Part shown: one piece after another, positions 9,145 through 17,149 of the stretch
Position numbering within the stretch: the first letter of the stretch is position 1
Layout: each line of letters starts with the position of its first letter
Assembly (NCBI RefSeq): GCF_001887595.1
Contig: NZ_CP017480.1
Location: 4,244,001-4,308,000 of the forward strand
Source of the DNA: Luteibacter rhizovicinus DSM 16549
GTDB taxonomy: Bacteria; Pseudomonadota; Gammaproteobacteria; Xanthomonadales; Rhodanobacteraceae
DNA length: 64,000 nt
Reading direction: 5' to 3'
Made by a program: the position numbers and the translations under genes
The notes under the pieces: model-generated
What the model was told of the DNA's origin: nothing
What the model saw: the letters and a program-made list of their open reading frames with translations, nothing else
Databases searched by the model: none

Positions 9145-9172
9145 TGTGGGAGCCGATCAGTGGAGATCGGCG
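9145..9172. repeat. REP-like half element at the convergent gene ends
   Basis: GTGGGAGCCGAT followed shortly by ATCGGCG resembles the dispersed hairpin at 42078, 54158, 58211 and 63254. It spans the stop codon of the minus-strand GlxA-type gene (9157-9159), so that gene's last few codons may come from the element. The second arm is imperfect, so this is the weakest copy. Confidence 0.45.
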
Positions 9173-10122
9173 CGAAGATCACGCACGCCGCGCCCGAGCT
9201 TTTGACGTAGCAGGGTCCGCAAGGTGGCGCCGTCGACATACCCCACCTCGGTGGCGATGGCTTCGATATCGAGGTCGCTGCCATGCAGCAGCGAGCGCGC
9301 CCTCTCCACGCGCAGATCCTGGAAATACGACAGCGGCGACTTGCCGAGTACCGCTTCACAGCGTCGCTGCAAGGTTCGCGAACTGGTCGCGAGCGCGTCC
9401 GCGGCGTCCTTCAGCGAAAAGCCCTTTTTCAGGTTACCCCGCGCCCAGCGCTCGAAACCGACGATCAGCGGATCCGCATGCGCGAGGTGATTGGGAATGA
9501 TGTACGGCGCCTGCAGCGAACGGATATCCGCAAGCAGATAGCGCGCCACCACGGTGGCCAGTTCGGGGCTCGCCTGCCGCACCAGCCATAACGCAAGATC
9601 CAGGTGGCCCATCGCCGCGCCAGCCGTGACACCCACATCGGTCGGTACCAGCATGCGCGATTCGTCGAGTAGCACCTTCGGGTAGCGCTGCCGAAACAAA
9701 GGCGCGAGCCACCAGCTGATCGTCGCCTCGCGACCGTCGAGCAGGCCCGTCTCGGCCAGCAGCAGGCTTCCATTGCAGGCCGAAGCGAGCCGTGCGCCCC
9801 GCGCGTGCCATGCCACCAGCTGTGCGCTCGCCTTCCTCGCATCCGCGCGCTGGAGCGCCGTCACCAGGGTCACCGGATCGCCCGTGCCCTGGGCGGGGAG
9901 TACCGCCCAGTCCGGAGCCGGTGCATCGGACGCGATGGCCTGCACCGGAATGCCGAATCCCTGGGCGGAAAGAACCTTCCTGCGCACGCCGACGAGCGAT
10001 ACGTCGAATGGCGCAACGCCACGCTCGCGAAGCGAAAGGTTGTTGGCGAGCCGGAACACATCCATGAGGGCGGCAAGCCCTGTATCGAAAACGCCATCGA
10101 TGGCGAGGATGCAGATACGCAT
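9157..10122 (-). CDS. GlxA-family transcriptional regulator (DJ-1/PfpI + AraC domains), second copy
   Basis: 321 aa. The DJ-1/PfpI-like N-terminal domain has its cysteine in ASACNGSLLLAETGLLDG. The AraC domain spans about residues 220-315 (SLKDAADALATSSRTLQRRC, EVGYVDGATLRTLLRQ). It is divergent from the small gene at 10224. The shared 101-base region holds the palindrome TTGTCGT-TT-ACGACAA, a good candidate for its own operator. It is only distantly similar to the GlxA-type protein at 8136, so they probably sense different things. Confidence 0.87.
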   Translation of the reverse strand: MRICILAIDGVFDTGLAALMDVFRLANNLSLRERGVAPFDVSLVGVRRKVLSAQGFGIPVQAIASDAPAPDWAVLPAQGTGDPVTLVTALQRADARKASAQLVAWHARGARLASACNGSLLLAETGLLDGREATISWWLAPLFRQRYPKVLLDESRMLVPTDVGVTAGAAMGHLDLALWLVRQASPELATVVARYLLADIRSLQAPYIIPNHLAHADPLIVGFERWARGNLKKGFSLKDAADALATSSRTLQRRCEAVLGKSPLSYFQDLRVERARSLLHGSDLDIEAIATEVGYVDGATLRTLLRQKLGRGVRDLRADLH

Positions 10123-10141
10123 GGCGTAAATGACTCTTATG

Positions 10142-10157
10142 TTGTCGTTTACGACAA
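10142..10157. promoter_or_regulatory. Palindrome in the divergent GlxA / isomerase-like intergenic region
   Basis: TTGTCGT-TT-ACGACAA is a perfect 7-base inverted repeat, 20 bases from the minus-strand start (10122) and 67 bases from the plus-strand start (10224). It is the only strong dyad in this divergent region, hence a candidate regulatory site. The binding protein is not shown by the sequence. Confidence 0.6.
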
Positions 10158-10223
10158 TACCAGCATCCGCTCCCGGCGCCTACATTGGACCCGTCATCCC
10201 CCCCACGATCCAGGAGCAAGACC

Positions 10224-10517
10224 ATGAAAGTTTTCGCTATCGGCACGGCCAATGGCCAGTTCAGCCCCGAGGCATCGGCCAAGTACATGCCCGCTGAAGT
10301 GCCGGCCACGCTCCAGCTCTACCTGGACGGCAAGATGGAGCAGTTCTGGTTCCGCACCGACCGGCCGGGCGTCGTCTTCCTGATGGAAGCGGAGACCCTC
10401 GACCAGGCCAAGGATGCGATTCGCGCCCTGCCCCTGGCCTCGGCCGGCCTGCTGACGTTCGAGTACCTCCCGGTCGGCCCGCTGGCTCCCCTGGGTCTGC
10501 TGCTCCAGGGCCGCTGA
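10224..10517 (+). CDS. Small YciI / muconolactone-isomerase-like protein
   Basis: 97 aa, alpha/beta ferredoxin-like in pattern. It begins MKVFAIGTANGQF and has a middle block (WFRTDRPGVVFLMEAETLDQ) typical of dimeric muconolactone-isomerase/YciI-like proteins, small cytoplasmic proteins of mostly unknown role. The ATG at 10224 is preceded by AGGAG about 9 bases upstream, which decides this start over an in-frame upstream ATG. It is divergent from a GlxA-type regulator and probably its main target. Confidence 0.7.
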   Translation: MKVFAIGTANGQFSPEASAKYMPAEVPATLQLYLDGKMEQFWFRTDRPGVVFLMEAETLDQAKDAIRALPLASAGLLTFEYLPVGPLAPLGLLLQGR

Positions 10518-10646
10518 ATACGGAACGTTGCCGCGGGGCGCCCACCACGGCGCGTCCCGCGAATCATCGGAATGTATGGTTTATTGGATGCTCCGTGACT
10601 GGTGGCACGGGCCCGCGCGTGCACCGACGCTCAGCATGCAGACCAC

Positions 10647-11684
10647 ATGACCAAGCCCTTCCGATTCTTCCTTGCCACCGTGATCGTCGCGACCTCGCTC
10701 CTGGTCGTGACGTTGATCGCCGGAACGATCTACAACCAGCTGGCCCTGCGCCAGCTACGTGCCACCGCCCATGTACCCGGCGAGATCTACAAGGTCGACG
10801 GTTACGACATGCACCTGTTCTGTTCGGGGGCAGGCTCTCCCACGATCGTGCTCGACACCGGTCTCGGCGACGACTTCACCACGTGGCTCAAAGTGCAGCC
10901 CGAATTGTCGAAGGTCACGCGCGTCTGCTCGTTCGACCGCAGTGGCTTCGGCTCCAGCGAGATGACGCCGCGCCCGCACGATGCCGACACGCTTGCACGC
11001 CGGCTACACGACCTCGTGCGGGCCGCGGGCATCGACACACCCTTCGTGCTGGCCGGCCACTCGATCTCCGGCCTCTATCTTCGCGCGTACGCCCAACACT
11101 ATTCGAACGAGCTCGCCGCCCTGGTCTTCATCGACGGCGCCACGCCGCTCCAGGACGATCGCGTACCGCGAAGCCTTGTTGCGATCCAGGATGCGCAGCG
11201 CGCCGGCATGCCGTGGCAGAAGCTGCTCATGACGATCGGCTGGTACCGGCTGCAAGGCATCTGCTCGAGCGTCCCGCCGGGATTCGAGTCGTATGGCGCG
11301 ATCATCCGGGCGAACAACTGCGACCCGACGCAATACGACGCGCTTGAGGCGGAGCTCGATGCGGTACGCCAATCGGGCGAAGAAACTCGGAACGTCGGCC
11401 CCTTCCCCCACCTGCCCGTCCTGATTCTTTCGCGCGACCCGACGTCGATGCCTTCGAACTGGCCACCTGAGGTCGCGAAGGCGAACTCTCTTGTCTGGAA
11501 CCAGATGCAGGAGGAGAGCAAAGGCCTCTCGCCGCTGAGCCGGCGCATCATCGCCAGGGGCAGCGATCATTACGTCCATGTCGATCGGCCGGATCTCGTC
11601 AATCGCGAAATCACCCGCCTGGTCGAAGCACTCAGGCGGGGTGAGGTGCCTTACTCGCAGCGGCAGGCGACCACCGAACAGTAG
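10647..11684 (+). CDS. Membrane-anchored alpha/beta hydrolase
   Basis: 345 aa. An N-terminal hydrophobic anchor (about residues 6-30) is followed by an alpha/beta hydrolase fold. The nucleophile elbow is GHSIS (Ser139), an oxyanion-side motif TGLGDD precedes it, and the likely catalytic His is in SDHYVH near the C terminus. ATG 10647 is chosen because it gives a clean Lys-Arg-then-hydrophobic N terminus; an in-frame GTG at 10602 would add 15 polar residues. The substrate is unknown. A clear relative lies at 29900-30976. The stop codon sits inside a 10-base inverted repeat. Confidence 0.82.
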   Translation: MTKPFRFFLATVIVATSLLVVTLIAGTIYNQLALRQLRATAHVPGEIYKVDGYDMHLFCSGAGSPTIVLDTGLGDDFTTWLKVQPELSKVTRVCSFDRSGFGSSEMTPRPHDADTLARRLHDLVRAAGIDTPFVLAGHSISGLYLRAYAQHYSNELAALVFIDGATPLQDDRVPRSLVAIQDAQRAGMPWQKLLMTIGWYRLQGICSSVPPGFESYGAIIRANNCDPTQYDALEAELDAVRQSGEETRNVGPFPHLPVLILSRDPTSMPSNWPPEVAKANSLVWNQMQEESKGLSPLSRRIIARGSDHYVHVDRPDLVNREITRLVEALRRGEVPYSQRQATTEQ

Positions 11685-11704
11685 CGTTATGCGACTGTTC
11701 GGTG
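11672..11704. terminator. Possible factor-dependent terminator hairpin at gene end
   Basis: CACCGAACAG (11672-11681) pairs perfectly with CTGTTCGGTG (11695-11704) around a 13-base loop that begins with the hydrolase stop codon. There is no T-run, so intrinsic termination is doubtful, but the position at the end of the gene fits transcript stabilisation or termination. Confidence 0.45.
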
Positions 11705-11793
11705 ATGGCTGAGGCTCAAACTTCGTTGGCGGTCTCGGCTGCCTTGCCTGCTGACGGCTGACGCGTCACATGCCGCGCCGGGGCGAGCGTGTC

Positions 11794-12378
11794 CTAACCG
11801 TCGATGCGGTAGTGAATTGGCTTGAACTTGAAGTTGTTGGACATGCCGGCCGAGCACGCCGTGAGCCCGATGATGACGTCCATCTCCGCCCGGAATACGG
11901 TGCTGTCGCCGGCCTTACTGAGCGGCGGCTCCACAGTCAGCGTGCCGGTCTGGCCATTGACCGGAACATTCATGAACACATTGAACGCGGTGGGGATGGC
12001 ATCCGGGTCGACACCGAAGGGCTCAAGGGCGTCGCGCAGATTGCCGAAGCAACCTTTGTGCGGCTCGGTATGACCATAGAGCTTGCGGAACATCTCGGCG
12101 GAGCAAGGCGCGAGCAGGAAGTCATGCCGACCGACCTCATCCTCGACGATCGTGAGCATTTCTCTGCTGCGATTGGAATACAGCACATCCCCGGTCGAGA
12201 GGTAGATCTTGCTCGCATAATCGAACGTGCGTCCTGATGAAATGACTTCCGCAACATCCACGGCGTTGAACGCCACCATGTCGGCAACCTGTTGACCCAT
12301 GGGATCGATCACGGTCAGTCGCTGTCCCGCCTTCAGCTCGAACGCCACGCCGCTCTGCGGCGGGATCACCTCGGTCAT
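11794..12378 (-). CDS. DUF1989 / urea-carboxylase-associated family protein
   Basis: 194 aa. It shows the family's conserved elements: GQRLTVIDPMGQQVADMVAF, a cysteine in APCSAEMF, the HKGCFGNLRDAL block and FNVFMNVPV. In characterised relatives such proteins form the two-subunit carboxyguanidine deiminase linked to urea carboxylase; other members are uncharacterised. The ATG at 12378 overlaps the upstream gene's TGA (ATGA), so it is preferred over an in-frame start at 12414. Coupling to the YcgG/GntA-like gene suggests a shared nitrogen-compound substrate. No urea carboxylase gene is in the window. Confidence 0.8.
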   Translation of the reverse strand: MTEVIPPQSGVAFELKAGQRLTVIDPMGQQVADMVAFNAVDVAEVISSGRTFDYASKIYLSTGDVLYSNRSREMLTIVEDEVGRHDFLLAPCSAEMFRKLYGHTEPHKGCFGNLRDALEPFGVDPDAIPTAFNVFMNVPVNGQTGTLTVEPPLSKAGDSTVFRAEMDVIIGLTACSAGMSNNFKFKPIHYRIDG

Positions 12379-13040
12379 GCGGCTCTCCCGTGCGGTTTGA
12401 ACGGGCATTGCCACGGACCGTCGATCTTCCGGCCGCTGTATTGCAAGGCTTCCGAGCTTTCGCCGTGCACCGCGAGCATCGGATTGGCCGAGCCATTCAT
12501 CGCCACGTCGCGCTCGATGATGGCTTCACGCAACCTGTCGTAGCGGCCCTGTTCCCGCAAGTACTCGAACTGCGCATGGAGATTGAAGACCATGGCTGGA
12601 TGAGCCAGCCGGCGCGCTTCGCGACTGGCGCCGGGATGAAGACCGATGACGTAAAAGCTCTGGCCGCCGACGCTCATGCTGAATTTTTCGGACGCGGGAT
12701 CGCTGCTGACCGACGGATCCCACGCGAACGACTCGCTGTCGACATCGTGGATGCCCTGCAAACGCGCGAACAGAGACGCTTCGAATCCTGACTCATCCAT
12801 TCCGCGGGAGTCCGGAAAGTGAACGACGAGGCTGTGAAACACGTGCTCGGGCTTCCGACGGCCTGCGAAGCCCTGAATCGCCTGCGCCAGCCATGCGTCA
12901 TCTTTGCCACAGCGAATGTCACCAGAGACGACGTGCGTGATCTGGTTTCGCGTATGAGCCGTTTTCGCGGCAAGGCAGGGAAAGACGTTACTCGAAAGAT
13001 GGTCGGCGAAGATCGTTTCGACAGAAGGGCGTACAGACAT
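12375..13040 (-). CDS. YqcI/YcgG family protein, GntA-like heme N-oxygenase candidate
   Basis: 221 aa, normal family length. Diagnostic motifs include FPCLAAKTA near residue 18, HFPDSRGMDE, IGLHPGASREARRLAHPAM, FNLHAQFEYLREQGRYDRLR and SEALQYSGRKIDGPWQCPF. GntA of this family is a heme-dependent N-hydroxylase of an arginine-derived guanidino substrate in guanitoxin synthesis; most members have no known substrate. The ATG at 13040 matches the usual N terminus, although the frame stays open upstream. It is translationally coupled to the DUF1989 gene. Confidence 0.8.
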   Translation of the reverse strand: MSVRPSVETIFADHLSSNVFPCLAAKTAHTRNQITHVVSGDIRCGKDDAWLAQAIQGFAGRRKPEHVFHSLVVHFPDSRGMDESGFEASLFARLQGIHDVDSESFAWDPSVSSDPASEKFSMSVGGQSFYVIGLHPGASREARRLAHPAMVFNLHAQFEYLREQGRYDRLREAIIERDVAMNGSANPMLAVHGESSEALQYSGRKIDGPWQCPFKPHGRAA

Positions 13041-13044
13041 GGAG

Positions 13045-13065
13045 GTACTCGGTACAAATGAGTAC
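13045..13065. promoter_or_regulatory. Inverted repeat upstream of the YcgG-like gene
   Basis: GTACTC-N9-GAGTAC begins 5 bases upstream of the minus-strand start at 13040. It could be an operator or a leader hairpin. There is no recognisable Shine-Dalgarno sequence at this start. Confidence 0.35.
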
Positions 13066-13205
13066 GCACCCTCGCGGTTGAGGCGTGAATAGCCGGGGCA
13101 ACCTCCGTGAAGGCTTTGCTGACCCGTGTGAGCACCCGGCCGTCGCATTCACGGGCGTGTACGACGCCCTCACGGGAGTGCTCTCGCGAATGCACCGGGC
13201 TTCTG

Positions 13206-13985
13206 TTACACGTAAGTTCCCGGCTCGACGAACGCTATGAAACGCCTGCCAGGGTTCAGAACTTCGCCTGCGTGAAGGAGATGGGCGCCCGCCGATGCCA
13301 GCAGGGAGAGCGTGCGGTCGCGATGAGACACCATGATCCATGGTGATCGAGCCGACTCGGGTCCGTCTTCGGTCGATACCGCATCGAGCGCGGCCAGGAA
13401 GCGCGAACGCTCCGGCGTGTGCGTCACGACGCCTTCGTTGGTGAGACCCGCCGCATTGATACCGAGCAACTCGCATAGACGTCCCTTGGCGTCGGCCTCG
13501 CGATAGTCCGCCCCACGCCGGCTATCCACCGCATCGGCGACGCTCGTGTCTGCCCAGCCTCCCCTATCGGTCTGCAGCGGAGCATCGCTTTCCCATGCTT
13601 CCGGAGGACATAGCTTCTGTCCGGGATCGACCGAAATAAACGGATTCACCTCGGCGGGATAGATGCGACAGGCCATCGGCCGACGCTCGTAGATGCCGCA
13701 GGTCATGTCACTGCGAAGGTTCGGGCAGGCCCCCGCAAAGCTGGCCAACAAGGACACGATGACGCGTACCGGAAGCGAACCGCTCGCCGCCGGGAACGAG
13801 CGCTTGCGCTTGTGCTGGGCCACGCCGTCGTCCGCTGGCATCTCCTGCGGCCAGGGGATCGCCTCGCAGAAGAGCTCGACCGTGCCACCCTCGCTGAGCC
13901 AGGTCCGGGCTTCGGTAAGTCCGAGGGGAAGTCTCAGGCCGTGGCAGCAACGGCCGCACATCGTGCAGGAAAAATGCAGGGGCAT
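13206..13985 (-). CDS. YkgJ-family cysteine-cluster protein
   Basis: 259 aa. The N terminus carries CTMCGRCC (Cys7, 10, 13, 14), followed by CPNLRSDMTCGIYERRPMAC and RIYP, the classic YkgJ/UPF0153 pattern for a zinc or iron-sulfur site. The function of the family is not established. It lies 165 bases upstream of the YcgG-like gene on the same strand and may be in the same transcription unit, which would be notable because both could bind metal cofactors. Confidence 0.82.
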   Translation of the reverse strand: MPLHFSCTMCGRCCHGLRLPLGLTEARTWLSEGGTVELFCEAIPWPQEMPADDGVAQHKRKRSFPAASGSLPVRVIVSLLASFAGACPNLRSDMTCGIYERRPMACRIYPAEVNPFISVDPGQKLCPPEAWESDAPLQTDRGGWADTSVADAVDSRRGADYREADAKGRLCELLGINAAGLTNEGVVTHTPERSRFLAALDAVSTEDGPESARSPWIMVSHRDRTLSLLASAGAHLLHAGEVLNPGRRFIAFVEPGTYV

Positions 13986-14098
13986 GGAAGCCGGGTCCAG
14001 ATCGGGGTCGAGGGGAGGTACGCCTGACCATTCGGTTCAGATACCGATCCGGTTACAGGTCCCGGTCGGGATCCTGCAAGTTTCGCCGATTTGAGGGA

Positions 14099-15151
14099 TC
14101 AGGGCCGTGCCTCGAGCACGATATTGAACGGTGTCTCCGCGGCGCGCCGGAGATGACGGAAGCCGCCGGCATCCACGATGACCTTGCGCAGACGAGCCTC
14201 ACCCGCCTGCGCGCCGAGGGCGGGGCCGTGCCGGGCCAACGAGACCGGGACGCAGATCATCGACGACGCCGCGTAATAGATGCGGCCGACCGGATTGAGG
14301 TTGTCCGCCGTGCTGTCGCCGGCGAATGGCTCGACGACCATGCAGGTGCCATCGTCTTTCAGCGCGGTCCGCGCGTGACGTGCGGCGCCATCGGGATCGG
14401 CCATGTCGTGCAGGCAATCGAAGAAAGCGATCAGGTCGAAATCGCGACCGGCGTAACCGGTGGCGTCGGCTTGTTCGAACGAGGCGTTGCCCACCCCGGC
14501 GTCCTTCGCCCGCTTGCGAGCGACCTCGATCGACGGTGCGTGGTAGTCGTAGCCAATGAAGTGCGACTGGGGAAAGGCCTTCGCCATCAGCACGGTGCTC
14601 GCACCATGTCCACAGCCGATGTCGGCTACCTTGCCACCGCGCCCGAGCTTGTCGACGACACCGTCGAGCGCCGGCAGCCACGCATTCAGAAGATGCATGT
14701 GGTAACCGCCGCGGAAAAACCGTTCCACACCGTGGAACAGGCAGGTGTGATGCTCGCCCCATTCCATGCCGGCCCCGCTGCGGAAGTTGTCGCGCACGCG
14801 GGGATACGTATGGAAGAGCGCCCGGGCAATTTCGTAGGCACCGGCGAGATCGACCGGGCCCGCCGGATCGGCGAGACACGCCGCCTGCTCGTCGCTGAGC
14901 CGGAAGGTCCCCGAGGAGGCGTCGTAGTCGACATAACCACCGGCGGCCTGGTTACCGAGCCATTCCCGGAGGTAGCGCTCGTTGGTCCCGGTGCGCGCGG
15001 CCAGCTCGGCAGGTGTCAGGGACTCTTTCGCAAGCGCCTTGTACAAGCCCAGCTCGTCACCGAGCAAGACGAGAACCGCGCTGAAGGCAGCGCCAAGATC
15101 GCCGACCGCCTTGCCGAGGAACGCATTGAGTTTTGCTTCGTCGATGGACAT
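14099..15151 (-). CDS. SAM-dependent methyltransferase with N-terminal winged helix
   Basis: 350 aa. Residues about 25-95 look like the winged-helix dimerisation domain of O-methyltransferase-like proteins (LGLYKALAKESLTPAELAAR). Residues about 165-300 are a Rossmann methyltransferase with motif I VADIGCGHGAS and an acidic partner in FIGYDYHAPSIEVA. It resembles the Rv2258c-type group, whose substrates are unknown. ATG 15151 is used because family proteins begin there; the frame is open 27 codons further. It is on the same strand as, and downstream of, the M81 peptidase, with 77 bases between. Confidence 0.8.
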   Translation of the reverse strand: MSIDEAKLNAFLGKAVGDLGAAFSAVLVLLGDELGLYKALAKESLTPAELAARTGTNERYLREWLGNQAAGGYVDYDASSGTFRLSDEQAACLADPAGPVDLAGAYEIARALFHTYPRVRDNFRSGAGMEWGEHHTCLFHGVERFFRGGYHMHLLNAWLPALDGVVDKLGRGGKVADIGCGHGASTVLMAKAFPQSHFIGYDYHAPSIEVARKRAKDAGVGNASFEQADATGYAGRDFDLIAFFDCLHDMADPDGAARHARTALKDDGTCMVVEPFAGDSTADNLNPVGRIYYAASSMICVPVSLARHGPALGAQAGEARLRKVIVDAGGFRHLRRAAETPFNIVLEARP

Positions 15152-15228
15152 GAGTGGGCACTCCTGGACACCGCCTGCCGGTTTAGCGCAATACGTCCTC
15201 TCGTTCCATTCGACGAATAGCCTATGTA

Positions 15229-16692
15229 TCAAACGTGTGCCAGTGGATCCTCCACGCGTGGAAAATAGACCAGATCACGCCGCTTGACGTAGTCGATAGC
15301 GGCGAAGTTCATCTGTATCGCCCCCGGCGTTGCCACTGAAAGGATGTGGTCGGCGAGTGGCGCGAAGTTCGTATGGAAGTGATGGCTGGACTTCACCACG
15401 ATCCATCGCTTGCCATGGAGATCGATGCCCAGTCCGGTAAATGCGTCCGGCGAGAAGACCTGCCCGCGAATCGAGTTCACCACGACATCGATACCGTCAC
15501 AGGTCAGCCAGACCGAACGTCCCATCGATTCGGGCGCACCGCCAAGACCGACTTGCGTGTGCGACTCGACCACCGAGCGCACCGTCACCATCACATCGAG
15601 AGGATCGCCGGAGGATGCCCCGCATTTGCCGCCCAGGCGCAGCATGAGGCGCGCGCCGACGCCCGCTTCGGCGCACACCAGGGCGCTCATGGGATCCCAT
15701 ACGGCCCCCAGGGCGGCATTCTGCATGCCGCGCACAAGCATGGCTTTCAGCAGGCTGACGTTATCGCCGGGAGCGCCGCCACCAGGATTGTCGGCCGTGT
15801 CGGCCAATACCACCCTGCCTGCTAGCGCGACCGCCTGATCGAGTGCCTCGACGATTCCGGGCATGCGCGGTAGCAAGGCCTGACGCTGTGCATAGATGTC
15901 CCGGCCGAGTTCGTCAGCCGTACGCCTGGCAAGATCCACGTCGCCATCGGCAATCACCAGCATCTTCGATCCGGTTTCCAGGGTATCGCCCCAGGGAAAA
16001 CCATGAACGAAGCTGACCGACAGGATGCCGGGCCTGCGCTCGGCCTCACGCAGGCGCGACAACAGCTCACCCATGACCTTGCCGGTGGTCGGATAGAAGC
16101 CAATCATGCGGCAGTCGAACAGGGCGCTCACCGGATGCAGGCGGCCGCGTGCCTTGCCGATGCACAGGTCATACAACTCACGCGCGCGGTCGGCATAGTC
16201 GACGTGCGGATATTCCTTCATCAGGATCACTGCGTCGGCCACGTCGACCAGGACCTGCGAGAGGTGACAATGAGGATCCAGCTCCACGCCGATCGAGGTA
16301 TCCGGGCCACAGGCCGCGCGTAGCCGGATGACCAGGTCGGCCTCGCAGTCGTCGCAGCCAGTGGCGACCATCGCCCCGTGCAGTAGCAGCAGGATCACAT
16401 CGAAAGGCCCTTCTGCCGTCGCCTGCGCGACGATCTCGTCGCGCAGGTCTTCCCAGACGTGCTGCACCGTCGGTCCCGAGGGTTCCGCATTGGCGAACAA
16501 TCCTTCGACGAATTCGTGCCCATCCTCGGAGGACAGCTTGCCGTAGAGCCGCGCAACCAGTCCGTTCGTGCCATGGTCCGATGTGCTGGCATCACCGCGG
16601 TAAAGGCCGCCCTCTTCGAATCCACGCATTCCGGTTGGCCACGGCGCAAACGTATTGGTTTCGGTGGATATGCCGGCTGCGAAGATGCGCAT
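15229..16692 (-). CDS. M81 family metallopeptidase (MlrC-like)
   Basis: 487 aa. The N terminus MRIFAAGISTETNTFAPWPT, the metal-site block SIGVELDPHCHLS (residues 134-145) and the Gly-rich ADTADNPGGGAPGD motif are typical of the M81 family. The family is named for MlrC, the zinc peptidase that finishes breakdown of the cyanobacterial heptapeptide microcystin; most homologues are of unknown specificity. It is divergent from ridA and an amino-acid oxidase gene and next to a serine hydrolase/POT transporter cluster. A role in cutting peptides with unusual or D-residues is therefore plausible but inferred. Confidence 0.85.
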   Translation of the reverse strand: MRIFAAGISTETNTFAPWPTGMRGFEEGGLYRGDASTSDHGTNGLVARLYGKLSSEDGHEFVEGLFANAEPSGPTVQHVWEDLRDEIVAQATAEGPFDVILLLLHGAMVATGCDDCEADLVIRLRAACGPDTSIGVELDPHCHLSQVLVDVADAVILMKEYPHVDYADRARELYDLCIGKARGRLHPVSALFDCRMIGFYPTTGKVMGELLSRLREAERRPGILSVSFVHGFPWGDTLETGSKMLVIADGDVDLARRTADELGRDIYAQRQALLPRMPGIVEALDQAVALAGRVVLADTADNPGGGAPGDNVSLLKAMLVRGMQNAALGAVWDPMSALVCAEAGVGARLMLRLGGKCGASSGDPLDVMVTVRSVVESHTQVGLGGAPESMGRSVWLTCDGIDVVVNSIRGQVFSPDAFTGLGIDLHGKRWIVVKSSHHFHTNFAPLADHILSVATPGAIQMNFAAIDYVKRRDLVYFPRVEDPLAHV

Positions 16693-16802
16693 GGTTCGAC
16701 GTCCACGGTAGTGATGGAATGTTACTTATGTATCTTTCAGATGAATATGTTATATCACGCATCACAGGACGACATCCTTCCGCCTGCCCACTGGAACGCC
16801 TC
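16693..16802. promoter_or_regulatory. AT-rich divergent promoter region between M81 and RidA genes
   Basis: The stretch at about 16711-16760 is far more AT-rich than its surroundings and must serve both divergent units. A TGAAAGATACAT element (complement of 16728-16739) loosely resembles the TGAAATATCATT seen at the promoter of the 18-27 kb operon, hinting at shared control. I could not fix a -35/-10 pair with confidence. Confidence 0.4.
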
Positions 16803-17147
16803 ATGGCCGCACCGCACCTCAGCCCCTTCGTCGACACCGGGTCGCTCGTCTTCCTGTCGGGCCAGATCGCCTTCGATCAGGGCGGCGCGATCACCGGTGA
16901 CGCAGCCACGCAGACGCGTCGCTGCCTGCAGCGCCTGGAGAACGTCCTGCACGATGCGGGTCTCACCCTCTCCCAGGTCGTGAAGTGCACCATCTGGCTA
17001 CGCCACGAGAGTGACTTCGCCGCGTTCAACGACGCGTACGCCCTCTACTTCGGTGCTCACAAGCCGGCACGGTCCACCGTGATCAGCGGCCTCGCGCTGC
17101 CTGATGCGCTGGTGGAAATCGAGGCGATTGCTTCCCGGGGAGTCTGA
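16803..17147 (+). CDS. RidA/YjgF-family enamine/imine deaminase
   Basis: 114 aa. It retains the RidA core: SLVFLSGQIAFD, the LENVLHDAGLTLSQVVKCTI block, FNDAYALYF, and ARSTVISGLALPDALVEIEAIA with the substrate-binding Arg and Glu. RidA proteins hydrolyse reactive imines released by PLP enzymes and amino-acid oxidases. The chosen ATG gives a slightly short N terminus; in-frame ATGs at 16719 and 16728 exist but add residues unlike the family. It ends 2 bases before the oxidase gene at 17150, whose imine product is its natural substrate. Confidence 0.85.
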   Translation: MAAPHLSPFVDTGSLVFLSGQIAFDQGGAITGDAATQTRRCLQRLENVLHDAGLTLSQVVKCTIWLRHESDFAAFNDAYALYFGAHKPARSTVISGLALPDALVEIEAIASRGV

Positions 17148-17149
17148 CC

